Source of the DNA: Microbacterium testaceum
GTDB lineage: Bacteria; Actinomycetota; Actinomycetes; Actinomycetales; Microbacteriaceae
Direction of reading: 5' to 3'
Assembly (NCBI RefSeq): GCF_020781835.1
Contig: NZ_JAJGNJ010000010.1
Location: 62,001-126,000 of the forward strand
DNA length: 64,000 bases
The notes below the pieces were generated by a model. The model was not told the origin of the DNA. It made no database searches and saw only the letters and a program-made list of their open reading frames with translations. Positions 24,800-33,185 of the stretch are shown here, one piece after another. A program made the position numbers and the translations under genes. Within the stretch, counting starts at the first letter, position 1; each line of letters begins with the position of its first letter.

Positions 24800-25207
24800 T
24801 CAGGAGCCGATCGGCTCGATCAGAGTGGGGTCGCCGGGATCCACCGTGCGGGTGTTGTTCACCTTGGAGTCGACGACGTGCGTGCGGATCGTCGACGCGA
24901 TCGCGGCCGAGCTCGCGTCGAGTGCCAGCAGCAGATTCGTCCGGTTGCTCTTCGATGCCGCGGCATCGCCCTTCACCGTCAGCGGCGCCGGGCTCAGCCA
25001 CTCGTCCCAGAGATCCCGCTCGAGGAACGCCGGCATCCTGTCGTGGATCTCCCCGCCGGCATCCCGTGCCTCGCGGGTGATGACGACGAACACGCGCCGC
25101 CGCTGCCCGTCGACGTCGGCGGTCCAGGTCAGCCCCGCCGCGGCGAGGAGCCCATCGCCGTGCAGGAAGTGCGCCGTCTTCGGGGACTTCGCGCCGGTCC
25201 GGGTCAT
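24800..25207 (-). pseudogene. SRAP (YedK/HMCES) family protein, N-terminal part missing
   Basis: The 135-residue frame matches the C-terminal half of SOS-response-associated peptidases. It has 'FLHGDGLLAAAGLTW', then 'VFVVITREARDAGGEIHDRMPAFL' with the conserved catalytic His of the HDRMP motif, and 'LWDEWLSP'. Full proteins are about 220-250 residues and begin with Met-Cys-Gly-Arg, where Cys2 forms the crosslink to abasic DNA. That N-terminal part and the conserved Asn/Arg/Glu block are absent upstream. Without Cys2 it cannot do the known reaction, so it is most likely a remnant. The break near 25207 adjoins a gene-poor stretch with a transposase relic. Confidence 0.72.
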
Positions 25208-25784
25208 CGTGATGATTCCGTTCGAGTGGGATGTGAGAGTTTCCTCGAAGGATCACACGGTGACCGCGTCTATGTCGTAAGCGACGAGCCGGACCACCGT
25301 GCGCTACACCACTATGCGGGACTCAACTCCTTCGAGCGATCACCATCTGGCTCAAACGGTTATGAGACACGCCCTAGCGCAGTTCTCGTTGACGGACCAC
25401 ACGGTTCTGGTCTGCTGCCGCCTGAGCCGGCTCCCGCCGATCGAATCGAGTCACCGGCAAGCCGGTCGCCGCGACGACACGACCGTCGGGGCACAATGAT
25501 CCGCTCCGGGTCCTCGACTCTCTATACGCCGGACTGATGGGGCACGGCGTTCATGGCGTCCGTGACCGATGTCTATTCGCGTCGGGCCGCGGGAGATTCC
25601 GAAGATGCCGACCGAGCTCCAATGGGTGCACTCGTCGACGTCGCCGGCGCCACGTAACATTCGAAAGCCGGGTCCGCAGTACGCTGCTCTGCGCTAGACG
25701 AACCGGCTCCCCGAAGCCGGCGCTCTTCCTGCGTGGTCTGGGCCGCGGCTGTTGCCGCCGGGATCGCGGGACGGAGCGATTTGA
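25208..25784. other. gene-poor junction between island modules
   Basis: No intact gene is supported here. The segment lies between the truncated SRAP gene and the end of the catabolic block, and contains a short transposase remnant at about 25532-25620. Base composition is more even than in the flanking genes. Confidence 0.55.
25532..25620 (+). pseudogene. relic of an IS3-family transposase
   Basis: One frame reads 'GTAFMASVTDVYSRRAAG', close to the IS3 OrfB core 'TAFVTDVFSRRIVGW'. One base out of frame it continues 'KMPTEL', which matches the segment following that core in other copies. An in-frame stop lies just upstream of the core. The remnant is short, frameshifted and surely inactive. 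It has the same orientation as the relic at 38222-38739 on the other side of the catabolic block. Confidence 0.5.
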
Positions 25785-26315
25785 CTAATGTTTCCGAATC
25801 GGCGCGCTGCCGTCCCATCCTTGGGCCGCGCGGTACACGTTTGAGTACACGGCCTCTTGGGCGGGCGTGATCTCGACGATCTCCAGCATTCCTCCCAGCG
25901 GACGTCCGGTATCGAAGTAGCTCAGTCGGGCACCCGTGGGAAGTGTGCTTTCATATGCTGTCTCGAACCCCTGGCTTTCATGACGAGCGACCTGCCCCTC
26001 ATAGTCGAGCGTGCCGATCCCGGTGTGATGAAAGCCGTAGCCCCGCTGCTCGACGACCTCCCGGTACACAGACGGGGAGTCATCGAGCTGCTGGATGAGT
26101 TCGAGCATGGTGTTCCCGGAGTACGCCTGCCCGACATAGAGGTGGTTAGAAGAGGGCCGGCCCCGATAGCGTGCGTTCGTCCAAAAAGGTCCGCGGAGAA
26201 ACCACGGGCCGACGTTCGCGATGCTCGTCCACTCGGCTACGGAGGCTTCGAGGTCAGCAACAACGTAGGCGAACTGGATGAGCCCATCGGCAGGCTGGCC
26301 GAAGTCGAATCTCAT
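25785..26315 (-). CDS. VOC (glyoxalase/bleomycin-resistance fold) family protein
   Basis: This 176-residue protein of the vicinal-oxygen-chelate superfamily has paired beta-alpha-beta units: 'IQFAYVVADLEASVAEWTSIANVGPWFL' and 'GFHHTGIGTLDYEGQVARHESQGFE', with possible metal ligands His and Glu ('MLEIVEI'). The group includes methylmalonyl-CoA epimerases, dioxygenases and isomerases. Its ATG overlaps the stop of the alcohol dehydrogenase gene by 4 nt, so both serve one pathway. It is the last gene on the catabolic strand. It may isomerise or cleave an intermediate; the reaction is not readable. Confidence 0.8.
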   Translation of the reverse strand: MRFDFGQPADGLIQFAYVVADLEASVAEWTSIANVGPWFLRGPFWTNARYRGRPSSNHLYVGQAYSGNTMLELIQQLDDSPSVYREVVEQRGYGFHHTGIGTLDYEGQVARHESQGFETAYESTLPTGARLSYFDTGRPLGGMLEIVEITPAQEAVYSNVYRAAQGWDGSAPIRKH

Positions 26316-27439
26316 GACCGCGTCTCATCGAATAGGATCATCTGACGGATCGCGGCGCCGTCGGCGAGAACGTCGAGTGCTGAGTTTATCTCCTCTAGCG
26401 GAACCGAAGCCGTCGCCAAGAGCTCGAGGGGGAGTCGCCCTTCGCGCCACAGGCCTTCGTAGAACGGGATGTCGCGCGACGGCACCGACGAGCCCAGGTA
26501 GGAGCCGACGATCCGCCGCGCCCCGGCTGTGATGTCCAGGGGTGATATCGATGAACGTGCGTCGGGTGACGGCAGTCCCGCCGTGACCGTGACACCGCCG
26601 GGTGCGGTGAGCGAAACGGCCGTCTCGAACGCCCGCGGGTGTCCGGCGGCCTCGATCACTGCAGGCAGCCGAAGCTCCGATGCGATGGCTTCCTCAGGGG
26701 TAAGTGCCTCGTCGATGCCGTACGCGCTGGCCGCCTGGTGCTTGGCGGGGTTCGCGTCGACTCCTATCACCCTTCCGCCGGCGCTACGCGTGATGGCGCT
26801 CGCGACGAGGGCTGCCGCCATGCCCACGCCGCCGAGACCGACGATCGCGATGTCATCTCCGGGCCGCAACCGAGCGGCATTAATAACGGCACCGCCGCCG
26901 GTCAGGACGGCGCAGCCAAGTACTGCGGCCACTGCAGGGGGGACATCCGGGCTGACACGCACGACGGAGCGCTGGTCGACGACCGCGTGGGTGGCGAAGG
27001 CTGAGACGCCGAGATGATGATGCACTGGTTCCCCGGCGCGATATATTCGACTTGTTCCGGAAGGGAGCACCCCCTCCGTGTTCGTGCGTGTCCCCGGAAT
27101 GCAGGGCAACAAGCCGTCGGTCAGGCAGCTGGCGCAGGCGCCGCAACGGGGTAGGAATACCGTGGATACGCGATCTCCCGGCACCAAGCCTGTAACCGAC
27201 TCGCCGACGCGTTCAACGATCCCGGCGCCTTCATGGCCCAGAAGCATGGGCAGCGGGCGGGGTCGGTTCCCGTCGACCACGGACAGATCGGAATGACACA
27301 CACCTGCAGTCTCCATCCGGAGCCTGATCTCACCGGGCCCCGGCTCCTCTAGCTCCAGCTCGGTGATTTCCAGTGGCCTGCTCGTCGAATAGGGCCTATC
27401 CCGCCCTGAAGCCGTCAAGACGGCGCCGGTAATGCGCAC
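26312..27439 (-). CDS. zinc-dependent alcohol dehydrogenase (class III-like MDR)
   Basis: This 375-residue medium-chain dehydrogenase has catalytic zinc ligands Cys48 ('AGVCHSDLSV') and His69-Glu70 ('LGHEGAGIVERVG'), structural zinc Cys99, Cys102, Cys105 and Cys113, and the NAD-binding 'GLGGVGMAAALVA' near 208. It resembles the aryl-alcohol/class III branch of the family. It would oxidise a primary or secondary alcohol to aldehyde or ketone. The VOC gene follows with 4-nt overlap. Upstream (27440-27671) is a non-coding gap, so this pair probably has its own promoter, separate from the larger operon. Confidence 0.88.
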   Translation of the reverse strand: MRITGAVLTASGRDRPYSTSRPLEITELELEEPGPGEIRLRMETAGVCHSDLSVVDGNRPRPLPMLLGHEGAGIVERVGESVTGLVPGDRVSTVFLPRCGACASCLTDGLLPCIPGTRTNTEGVLPSGTSRIYRAGEPVHHHLGVSAFATHAVVDQRSVVRVSPDVPPAVAAVLGCAVLTGGGAVINAARLRPGDDIAIVGLGGVGMAAALVASAITRSAGGRVIGVDANPAKHQAASAYGIDEALTPEEAIASELRLPAVIEAAGHPRAFETAVSLTAPGGVTVTAGLPSPDARSSISPLDITAGARRIVGSYLGSSVPSRDIPFYEGLWREGRLPLELLATASVPLEEINSALDVLADGAAIRQMILFDETRS

Positions 27440-27671
27440 GATGCTCCGTTCCTCTCTTCCCGCCGTTTCACGGCTGCCGCCTCAGCGCTTCCTTCAACTA
27501 CGAGGTTAACGCGCATATTGAGAGTGTAATCCGATCGGAGTTAACCCTCAAGCGGGCGATTCGATTATCGAAATGTCATAGAACGACAGCGCGCGTTCAT
27601 CCAAGATGTCCGCGAAGCGACGGAGCGGTTTCTTGACCGGGTGAGCAAGCAGCTGTCGATGGATGGTGTCG
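27440..27671 (-). promoter_or_regulatory. upstream region of the alcohol dehydrogenase/VOC pair
   Basis: These 232 non-coding bases lie between the cyclase gene end and the dehydrogenase start. The part at 27505-27560 is clearly AT-richer and contains 'TGAGAGTG', related to the AGTGAGAG motif at the two candidate TetR sites (37375-37382 and 38143-38150). A shared regulator is possible. No -10/-35 pair stands out. Confidence 0.4.
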
Positions 27672-28424
27672 TCAGGTGTCGACCACAGCGATCGCTCGGA
27701 TCGGGCTCGCGCTCGATCCGCTGAGGGGCAGCGGCATGCCGATGAACTGGAAGCGGTGCGTGGTGATCCGATCTATGTTCACGAGGTTCTCGATGATCGC
27801 GACGAAGTCGTCGGGTTGCAGTCCCAGTGACTCGGGCCGAAGGAAGTTCATGTGGATCGGGGCGCTGTAACCGCCTTCCGGGGTCTCGGGCGTGGGGGTG
27901 TCGATCCCGAGGGTCCGGATCCCCTTTGCGCGTAGCCATTCCCCGGCCTCTTTGCTGAGGCCGGGGTGCTCCGTGAGGTAACGCTCCTTGTCCGACGTGA
28001 TGAACCGCGACCACCCGGTGTGCAGGAGGACGATGTCCCCGCGCTGGATGCGCTCTCCCGATGCCGCCTCAGCGGCCTCGAGAAGCTCCGGCGTGATCAC
28101 GCCACGCGGCGTGCAGGCTGCGGTGCAGTCGAGCCACACCGCTGGGCCAAACCCGCATTCGATGGGCACACGCTCGGCCGAGAGCATTGTGTCTGGGTTC
28201 GCATGCCACGGCGCGTCCATGTGAGTGCCGGTGTTGCCGTTCAGCACCCACTGCTCGTTCTGGAAAGAGAGGCGGCGACCGTCATAGGGATTACGCCGCT
28301 CAGTAGCCGCGTATGCCCAGTGATTGAGGGATCCCGCGAGCCGCACCGGCGTGCGACCGTGCGTCGCGTGGCCCGGCATGCCCTCCTCGATGACGAGGGT
28401 GAGATCGATGATCGTCTGGCCCAT
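27672..28424 (-). CDS. cyclase-family hydrolase (kynurenine-formamidase-like)
   Basis: This 250-residue protein of the PF04199 'cyclase' group has the metal-site block 'NTGTHMDAPWH' (64-74), C-terminal 'GIRTLGIDTPTPETPEGGYSAPIHMNFL', and 'DIVLLHTGWSRF'. These Mn/Zn hydrolases open amides or lactone-like substrates (kynurenine formamidase, isatin hydrolase). The first His of the usual HxGTHxDxPxH is Asn64 here, which may change metal binding. The ATG at 28424 follows a GAGAGG site. It lies 29 nt after the binding-protein gene and ends the long operon. In this context it could hydrolyse a product of the monooxygenase. Confidence 0.82.
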   Translation of the reverse strand: MGQTIIDLTLVIEEGMPGHATHGRTPVRLAGSLNHWAYAATERRNPYDGRRLSFQNEQWVLNGNTGTHMDAPWHANPDTMLSAERVPIECGFGPAVWLDCTAACTPRGVITPELLEAAEAASGERIQRGDIVLLHTGWSRFITSDKERYLTEHPGLSKEAGEWLRAKGIRTLGIDTPTPETPEGGYSAPIHMNFLRPESLGLQPDDFVAIIENLVNIDRITTHRFQFIGMPLPLSGSSASPIRAIAVVDT

Positions 28425-28453
28425 GGATGCCGCCTCTCTCCGCGCCCGACAGA

Positions 28454-29725
28454 TCAGCGGTCCTCGTCCCAGCCGGGCAACGGGACGTCGATTGGCTCGG
28501 ACACGGCGATGTCGGTCGGGAATACCGGCACGACCTTGCCGTCCTGCCACTGGCTGACGAAGAACACAGCGCGCTCGTTCTGGCCGTTCTCGTCGAAGCT
28601 CAGACCCTGCCCGTCGGCGAACTCGCGCTCGGCAATGTCGATCTCGTCGGCGGCGGCGGCGACGCCCGCAGCGCTCAAGTCGTCTGCGGCCTTCATGACC
28701 TCGAACAGCGACATGGCGCCCACGAAACCGTTCATATCGAACGCGCCCGGCTCGGCGCCGTCGTGTTCTTCGGCGTAGCGCTCGTAGAACTCCGCGTAGT
28801 GCTTCTGCGCCGCGTCCGATAGGCCCTCGACGCCCGTCTGTCCCGAGAAGCCGACGTTAAAGAAACCATTGCCGCTATCGCCCATGGCCTCGATCCACGC
28901 CTCGTTCACGTGGCCGCCGCCGGAGCCGATGATGACCGGCGGAGTGATGTCCTGCGAGCGCATGGCGCGGGCCAAAGCCGCGGCGTCGGCGTCATAGCTG
29001 GTGAGCACCAGCACGGTGGGATTCGCGTCGCGGATCTGCAACGCGACGTTCGACAGGTCGCTCGCATCGGTGGGATATGCGGCCTCCAGGACGACGTCCA
29101 GGTTGTGCTCTGCGGCGCTCTCTTTGACGCCCGCCAGCACGTCCTCACCGTACGAGTTGTTCACGCCCGCCCAGGCGACGGTCATCTCGGCCGGGTCAAC
29201 GGCGAGGGTCTCCGACAGCACCTCGGTGGCGTACGCTACAGCGTCGGTGCCGATGTCGCCGGCGTTCTGGGAGGTGCGGTAGACGTTGTCGTAGGTGCCG
29301 TCCGTGATGCCCACGGCAGATGCCCCGGTCTCCCAGTACAGACCGCCCTCCCCTGTGATCACGGGGATCGCTGCAAGCGCCAGCGACGACCCGAATGTGC
29401 CGAGCACCTTGTCGATGCCTTCGTTGAGCAGGCGCTCTGCGCCCTGACGCGCGGCGTCGTCGTCCGGGGCGTCGACGTCCTCGAACACGACCTGACGGCC
29501 GTCGATCCCGCCCTCCTCGTTGATGATCTGGCGCGCGATCTCGGAGCCGTTTGCGACGCGGGTGCCGGTGCCAGCCAGCGTACCGGTGAGCGGCAGCAGC
29601 CGGCCGATCACGATCTCATCGCCTTCTCCGCCGGCCCCGCCGGATCCGTTCGCGCAGCCAGCGAGCGAGACGGCCGTCGCGGCGCTCAGCGCGAGCGCGA
29701 TGCTGGCCTTGAGCTTGGTGTTCAT
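28454..29725 (-). CDS. ABC transporter substrate-binding lipoprotein, Liv type
   Basis: This 423-residue protein begins with a lipoprotein signal ending in the lipobox 'LAGC' (Cys24), then 'DEIVIGRLLPLTGTLAGTG', the typical opening of periplasmic-type I (LivJ-like) binding proteins. Two alpha/beta lobes follow, with 'TVLVLTSYDADAAALARAMRSQDI' and 'VGFSGQTGVEGLSDAAQKHYAEFYERY'. It would be anchored on the outer face of the membrane and deliver a ligand to LivHM. Because genes for ketone/alcohol oxidation surround it, the ligand is probably the growth substrate rather than an amino acid (inference). Confidence 0.9.
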   Translation of the reverse strand: MNTKLKASIALALSAATAVSLAGCANGSGGAGGEGDEIVIGRLLPLTGTLAGTGTRVANGSEIARQIINEEGGIDGRQVVFEDVDAPDDDAARQGAERLLNEGIDKVLGTFGSSLALAAIPVITGEGGLYWETGASAVGITDGTYDNVYRTSQNAGDIGTDAVAYATEVLSETLAVDPAEMTVAWAGVNNSYGEDVLAGVKESAAEHNLDVVLEAAYPTDASDLSNVALQIRDANPTVLVLTSYDADAAALARAMRSQDITPPVIIGSGGGHVNEAWIEAMGDSGNGFFNVGFSGQTGVEGLSDAAQKHYAEFYERYAEEHDGAEPGAFDMNGFVGAMSLFEVMKAADDLSAAGVAAAADEIDIAEREFADGQGLSFDENGQNERAVFFVSQWQDGKVVPVFPTDIAVSEPIDVPLPGWDEDR

Positions 29726-29767
29726 GGGTTACCTTTCGTTTCGTCGTTGAAGCGACAGTGGTGTGAT

Positions 29768-30472
29768 TCAGATACCGAGATATGCCTCTTGGAGTTGCCG
29801 GTCGGCGAGCAGCTCTTGCGCGTCGCCCTCGACGGCGGTCTCTCCCTCTTCGAGCACGTAGCCGCGGTCGGCCACGCTGAGCGCCTGTGCGACGTTCTGC
29901 TCCACGAGCAACACGGTCATGCCCTCCTCGCGCAGCGTGGAGATCGCCTCGAACACCTCGGTGACGATCTTCGGCGCGAGTCCGAGCGACGGCTCATCGA
30001 GGACGAGCAACTTGGGCTTGGCCATGAGGGCACGCGCGATGGCGACCATCTGCTGCTGTCCCCCGGAGAGGAGACCGGCGTGCTGCTTACGCCGCTCCTC
30101 CAGAATTGGGAACATACGGAACATCTGACGGAGCGTCTGATCTGCGACGCGACGCGCCCGCGTCGTGACGGCGCCGAGCTCCAGGTTCTCCTGGACCGAC
30201 AGGTTGCCGAACAGCCGCCGCCCTTCGGGCGAGTGAGCGATCCCGAGTCGCGCAATGTGGTGACTTGGTGCCCCCGCTATCTGCGTGCCGTCGAACATGA
30301 TGGAGCCGCTGCGGGGCTTGACGAGTCCCGAGATCGCCTTCAGCGTGGTGGTCTTGCCGACGCCGTTTCCTCCCAGGAGGGTGACGATCTCGCCCTGCTC
30401 CACACGAAGGTTGACGTCGAAGAGCACCTTCGCGCGGCCATACGAGACGGCGAGGCTCTCAATGTGCAGCAT
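29768..30472 (-). CDS. livF: Liv-type ABC transporter ATPase (LivF)
   Basis: This 234-residue ATPase has Walker A 'GGNGVGKTT', signature 'LSGGQQQMVAIARALM', Walker B 'LLVLDEPSLGLAP' and a C-terminal 'ADRGYVLEEGETAVEGDAQELL', all of the LivF pattern. Its start overlaps the end of the LivG-type gene by 14 nt. It powers the LivHM channel together with LivG. The symbol reflects the family, not a proven amino-acid substrate. Confidence 0.9.
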   Translation of the reverse strand: MLHIESLAVSYGRAKVLFDVNLRVEQGEIVTLLGGNGVGKTTTLKAISGLVKPRSGSIMFDGTQIAGAPSHHIARLGIAHSPEGRRLFGNLSVQENLELGAVTTRARRVADQTLRQMFRMFPILEERRKQHAGLLSGGQQQMVAIARALMAKPKLLVLDEPSLGLAPKIVTEVFEAISTLREEGMTVLLVEQNVAQALSVADRGYVLEEGETAVEGDAQELLADRQLQEAYLGI

Positions 30473-31196
30473 GGTCGAATCCCTCTCCGAGGTAAGCAGT
30501 CATGACCGCGGGATCCCGTGTGACCTCAGCGGGAGGGCCGTCGGCAAGGTTCCGTCCGCGTTCCAGCACGTAGACGTGGTCGGACAGGCCCATAACGGCC
30601 TTCATGTGGTGCTCGATGAGGATCACCGAGATGCCGTCGTCCGCGAGTGCGCGGATGAGCGCCATCATCTCCTCGATCTCCGAAGGGACGAGACCGCCCA
30701 TGACCTCATCGAGCAGCACGAGTGACGGCTCCGCCGCGAGCACGCGGGCCACCTCGAGCCGTTTGCGCAGACCGATAGGCAGGGCGCCCGCGTTGGCGTC
30801 CCGGTAGCGGTCGAGCCGGAGCTCGTCGAGGAGGCGATCTACGACGGCCTCCGCGGCGGACACGGTGCTGTGACGGTTCAGCGCCCCGATCAGCACGTTC
30901 TCCCGTACGGTGGCGTCGGGAAGGCCGCGCACTTTCTGGAAGGTGCGGGTGAGGCCGCGCTTGGCAATCTTCTCCGGCGGCATGCCGATGAGCTTCGTGC
31001 CGTCGAAGTGCACGCTGCCCCCTGTCGGCTTCATGAAGCCCGAGACGATGTTGAACAGCGTGGTCTTGCCGGCACCGTTCGGGCCGATCACGCCGGTGAT
31101 CGCGCCGCGGCCGGCGGTGAGGCTCACGTTGTCGAGGATCTGCAGACCGCCGAGCGAGATGCTCACGGCCTCCACCTCGAGGATGGCGTTTGTCAT
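30459..31196 (-). CDS. livG: Liv-type ABC transporter ATPase (LivG)
   Basis: This 245-residue ATPase has Walker A 'GPNGAGKTTLFNIVSGFMKP' and 'TRTFQKVRGLPDATVRENVLIGA'. The signature region is altered to 'GALPIGLRKRLEVARVLA' (the usual LSxGxQ is PIGLRK here), followed by Walker B 'LVLLDEVMGGL'. The same 'LPxGLRKRLEVAR' form occurs in other actinobacterial LivG proteins. It overlaps LivM by 4 nt and LivF by 14 nt. It forms the second ATPase of the importer. Confidence 0.88.
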   Translation of the reverse strand: MTNAILEVEAVSISLGGLQILDNVSLTAGRGAITGVIGPNGAGKTTLFNIVSGFMKPTGGSVHFDGTKLIGMPPEKIAKRGLTRTFQKVRGLPDATVRENVLIGALNRHSTVSAAEAVVDRLLDELRLDRYRDANAGALPIGLRKRLEVARVLAAEPSLVLLDEVMGGLVPSEIEEMMALIRALADDGISVILIEHHMKAVMGLSDHVYVLERGRNLADGPPAEVTRDPAVMTAYLGEGFDHAAH

Positions 31197-32305
31197 GCGT
31201 GCCCCTCCCTGCCAGCCCCGTCCGTCGCGACGAGGTCCACGCCGCGGTCTTCATCTTCGTCTTCGTCTTCGTCCCGCCGTTCGAGGATGGGAACCCGGAC
31301 GACCTCGGTGTCGATGCGACCGGCGGGCTGCGGCCTGCCTGTCATCTTGCGCAGCAGCCACTCGGCGCCCCGCTTGAGCAGGCCGAGCACCCCGTTGGGG
31401 ATGAGCAGGATGCAGACGATGAGCAACGCGCCGTAGATGAATGACGACAGGCCGGGGATCGACGCGCCGACCGCATCGACGACGAGGTGCTCCATCATCG
31501 TGATGATCACGGAGCCGAGCAGCGGCCCGAAGACCGTGCCCATGCCGCCGATGATGGCCATCAGCGCCGGCTCCCACGAGACATCGACCGATCCCGCGTT
31601 GGCGGGCGTGATGTACAACGTGAACTGGGCGAACATCGCTCCGGCGACCGCGGAAAAGAAGCCGGAAACCGCGAGGGCGGTGAGCTTGACCCGCACGGCC
31701 GGGATGCCTATTGAACGAGCGCTGATCTCGTCCTCCTTCACCGCGCGCATCTGGTAGCCGAGCTTCGAGCGGCGCAGCATGATCACCACGAGAGCTGTGA
31801 CGGCGTAGAGGATCAGCGCCACGTAGGCGTATTCCGCCTTCGAGCCGAAGATCAGCTCTCGGGGTTCCGGCTCCCGCGGGATCGAGATGCCCTCGTCGCC
31901 GCCCGTAATGTCCGAGAAGTTCTGCAGCGCGATGAACATGATGACGCTGAGGCCCAGGGTGGCCAGGCCGAAGTAGTGGCCGCGCAGGCGCACACTCATA
32001 GCCCCGATGAACAGCGCCACCACGACCGCGATCGCGGCGGACGCGAGGATTGCCGCGAACGTCGGCAGGCCCAGGTTCAGGCGCAGCAGTGTGGTGCCGA
32101 AGGCCCCGATCGCGAACAGCGCGCCGTGCCCGAGCGAGAACAGTCCGGTCATGCCTCCGGCGATGTTCCATGCCGTGGCGAACGTCGCGAAGATGAGGAT
32201 CGTCACGAGCAGATCCAGCATGAGCCGGCCCGGGTCGATCGCGATGTACAGAAGCAGGGCCGCCGCGATCGCGATAAGCGGCAGGTACGGTGCGAACCGC
32301 TTCAT
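31193..32305 (-). CDS. livM: Liv-type ABC transporter permease (LivM)
   Basis: This 370-residue membrane protein has about ten hydrophobic segments and the Liv permease signature region 'GYQMRAVKEDEISARSIGIPAVRVKLTALAVSGFFSAVAGAMFAQ'. The C-terminal tail (about 310-370) is charged, with a run of alternating Glu and Asp residues (31245-31271) encoded by a short simple repeat. The stop overlaps LivG by 4 nt, and it begins 1 nt after LivH. It forms the channel with LivH. Confidence 0.88.
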   Translation of the reverse strand: MKRFAPYLPLIAIAAALLLYIAIDPGRLMLDLLVTILIFATFATAWNIAGGMTGLFSLGHGALFAIGAFGTTLLRLNLGLPTFAAILASAAIAVVVALFIGAMSVRLRGHYFGLATLGLSVIMFIALQNFSDITGGDEGISIPREPEPRELIFGSKAEYAYVALILYAVTALVVIMLRRSKLGYQMRAVKEDEISARSIGIPAVRVKLTALAVSGFFSAVAGAMFAQFTLYITPANAGSVDVSWEPALMAIIGGMGTVFGPLLGSVIITMMEHLVVDAVGASIPGLSSFIYGALLIVCILLIPNGVLGLLKRGAEWLLRKMTGRPQPAGRIDTEVVRVPILERRDEDEDEDEDRGVDLVATDGAGREGHA

Positions 32306-32306
32306 A

Positions 32307-33185
32307 TCAACCTCCCACCATCGCCGAGTCGAGCGACTTTTTCCCGAACAGACCCTGCGGACGCAGGATCAGGATCACGACGAACAGGACGAAGGCGGAT
32401 GCCTGCATCCACTGCGTGCCGAGGTAGTAACCCGCGAAGGTTTCGACGATGCCCACTGCCAGACCTCCGAGCAGGGCTCCGTAGACCGACCCGAACCCCC
32501 CGAGCACAACGATCACGAAGCTCGTGAGCACGTAGCTGAGGCCTGTGGTGGACGACACAGCCGTGAACGGCGAGACGAGCACCCCCGCGGCCACGGCGAA
32601 CGCGGTACCCAGCACGAACACGCCCGCGTAGGCCCACTCGATGCGCAGGCCCACGACGCGCGCGGCGTAGTTGTCCTCGGCGACCGCGCGGATCGACTTG
32701 CCGGCGTGCGTGCCGTGCAGGAAGAACTGCAGCGCGACCACGAGCACCAGACCTCCCACGAAGGCGATGACGCGTCCCAGTTCCACTGAGACGCCGAGCA
32801 CGCCGACGCGGGTCTCGGCGAAGGCATCCGAGTAGGCGAACGTGCGCGATCCGAATGCCATCAGCGCCGCAGCCTGAAGAAGGATGCTGAGGCCGAGGGT
32901 GGCGAAGATCTGCACGTTGATCGACTTACCCAGCGCTCGCCGGATCAGTAGCAGATAGATCGCGAAGGAGACCGGGATCGACGCGAGCAGCACGAGCAGA
33001 CCCGCGACATACGGGTTCATCCCCGTCGCCGTGACGATCACGGTCGTGCCCATCATTCCGAGCATGACGAACTCGCCGTGCGCGAAGTTCATGACATCCA
33101 TCACGCCGAAGATGAGCGTCAGCCCGACCGCGACGAGCGCCAGAACTCCGCCCGCCATGAGGCCGAGCACAAGGAGGTCCCACAT
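32307..33185 (-). CDS. livH: Liv-type ABC transporter permease (LivH)
   Basis: This 292-residue permease has 'TLIFGVMDVMNFAHGEFVMLGMMG', a hallmark of LivH, and 'GKSIRAVAEDNYAARVVGLRIEWAYAGVFVLGTAFAVAAG'. About eight membrane helices are apparent. The ATG at 33185 shares one base with the stop of the SDR gene upstream, so the importer genes are translated together with the oxidation genes. Confidence 0.9.
   Translation of the reverse strand: MWDLLVLGLMAGGVLALVAVGLTLIFGVMDVMNFAHGEFVMLGMMGTTVIVTATGMNPYVAGLLVLLASIPVSFAIYLLLIRRALGKSINVQIFATLGLSILLQAAALMAFGSRTFAYSDAFAETRVGVLGVSVELGRVIAFVGGLVLVVALQFFLHGTHAGKSIRAVAEDNYAARVVGLRIEWAYAGVFVLGTAFAVAAGVLVSPFTAVSSTTGLSYVLTSFVIVVLGGFGSVYGALLGGLAVGIVETFAGYYLGTQWMQASAFVLFVVILILRPQGLFGKKSLDSAMVGG

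Noticed and set aside
28910..30505. A 531-codon open frame on the plus strand opposite the binding-protein and livF genes
   Set aside because: The minus strand encodes a full lipoprotein and an ABC ATPase with all motifs; the opposite frame has no recognisable fold.
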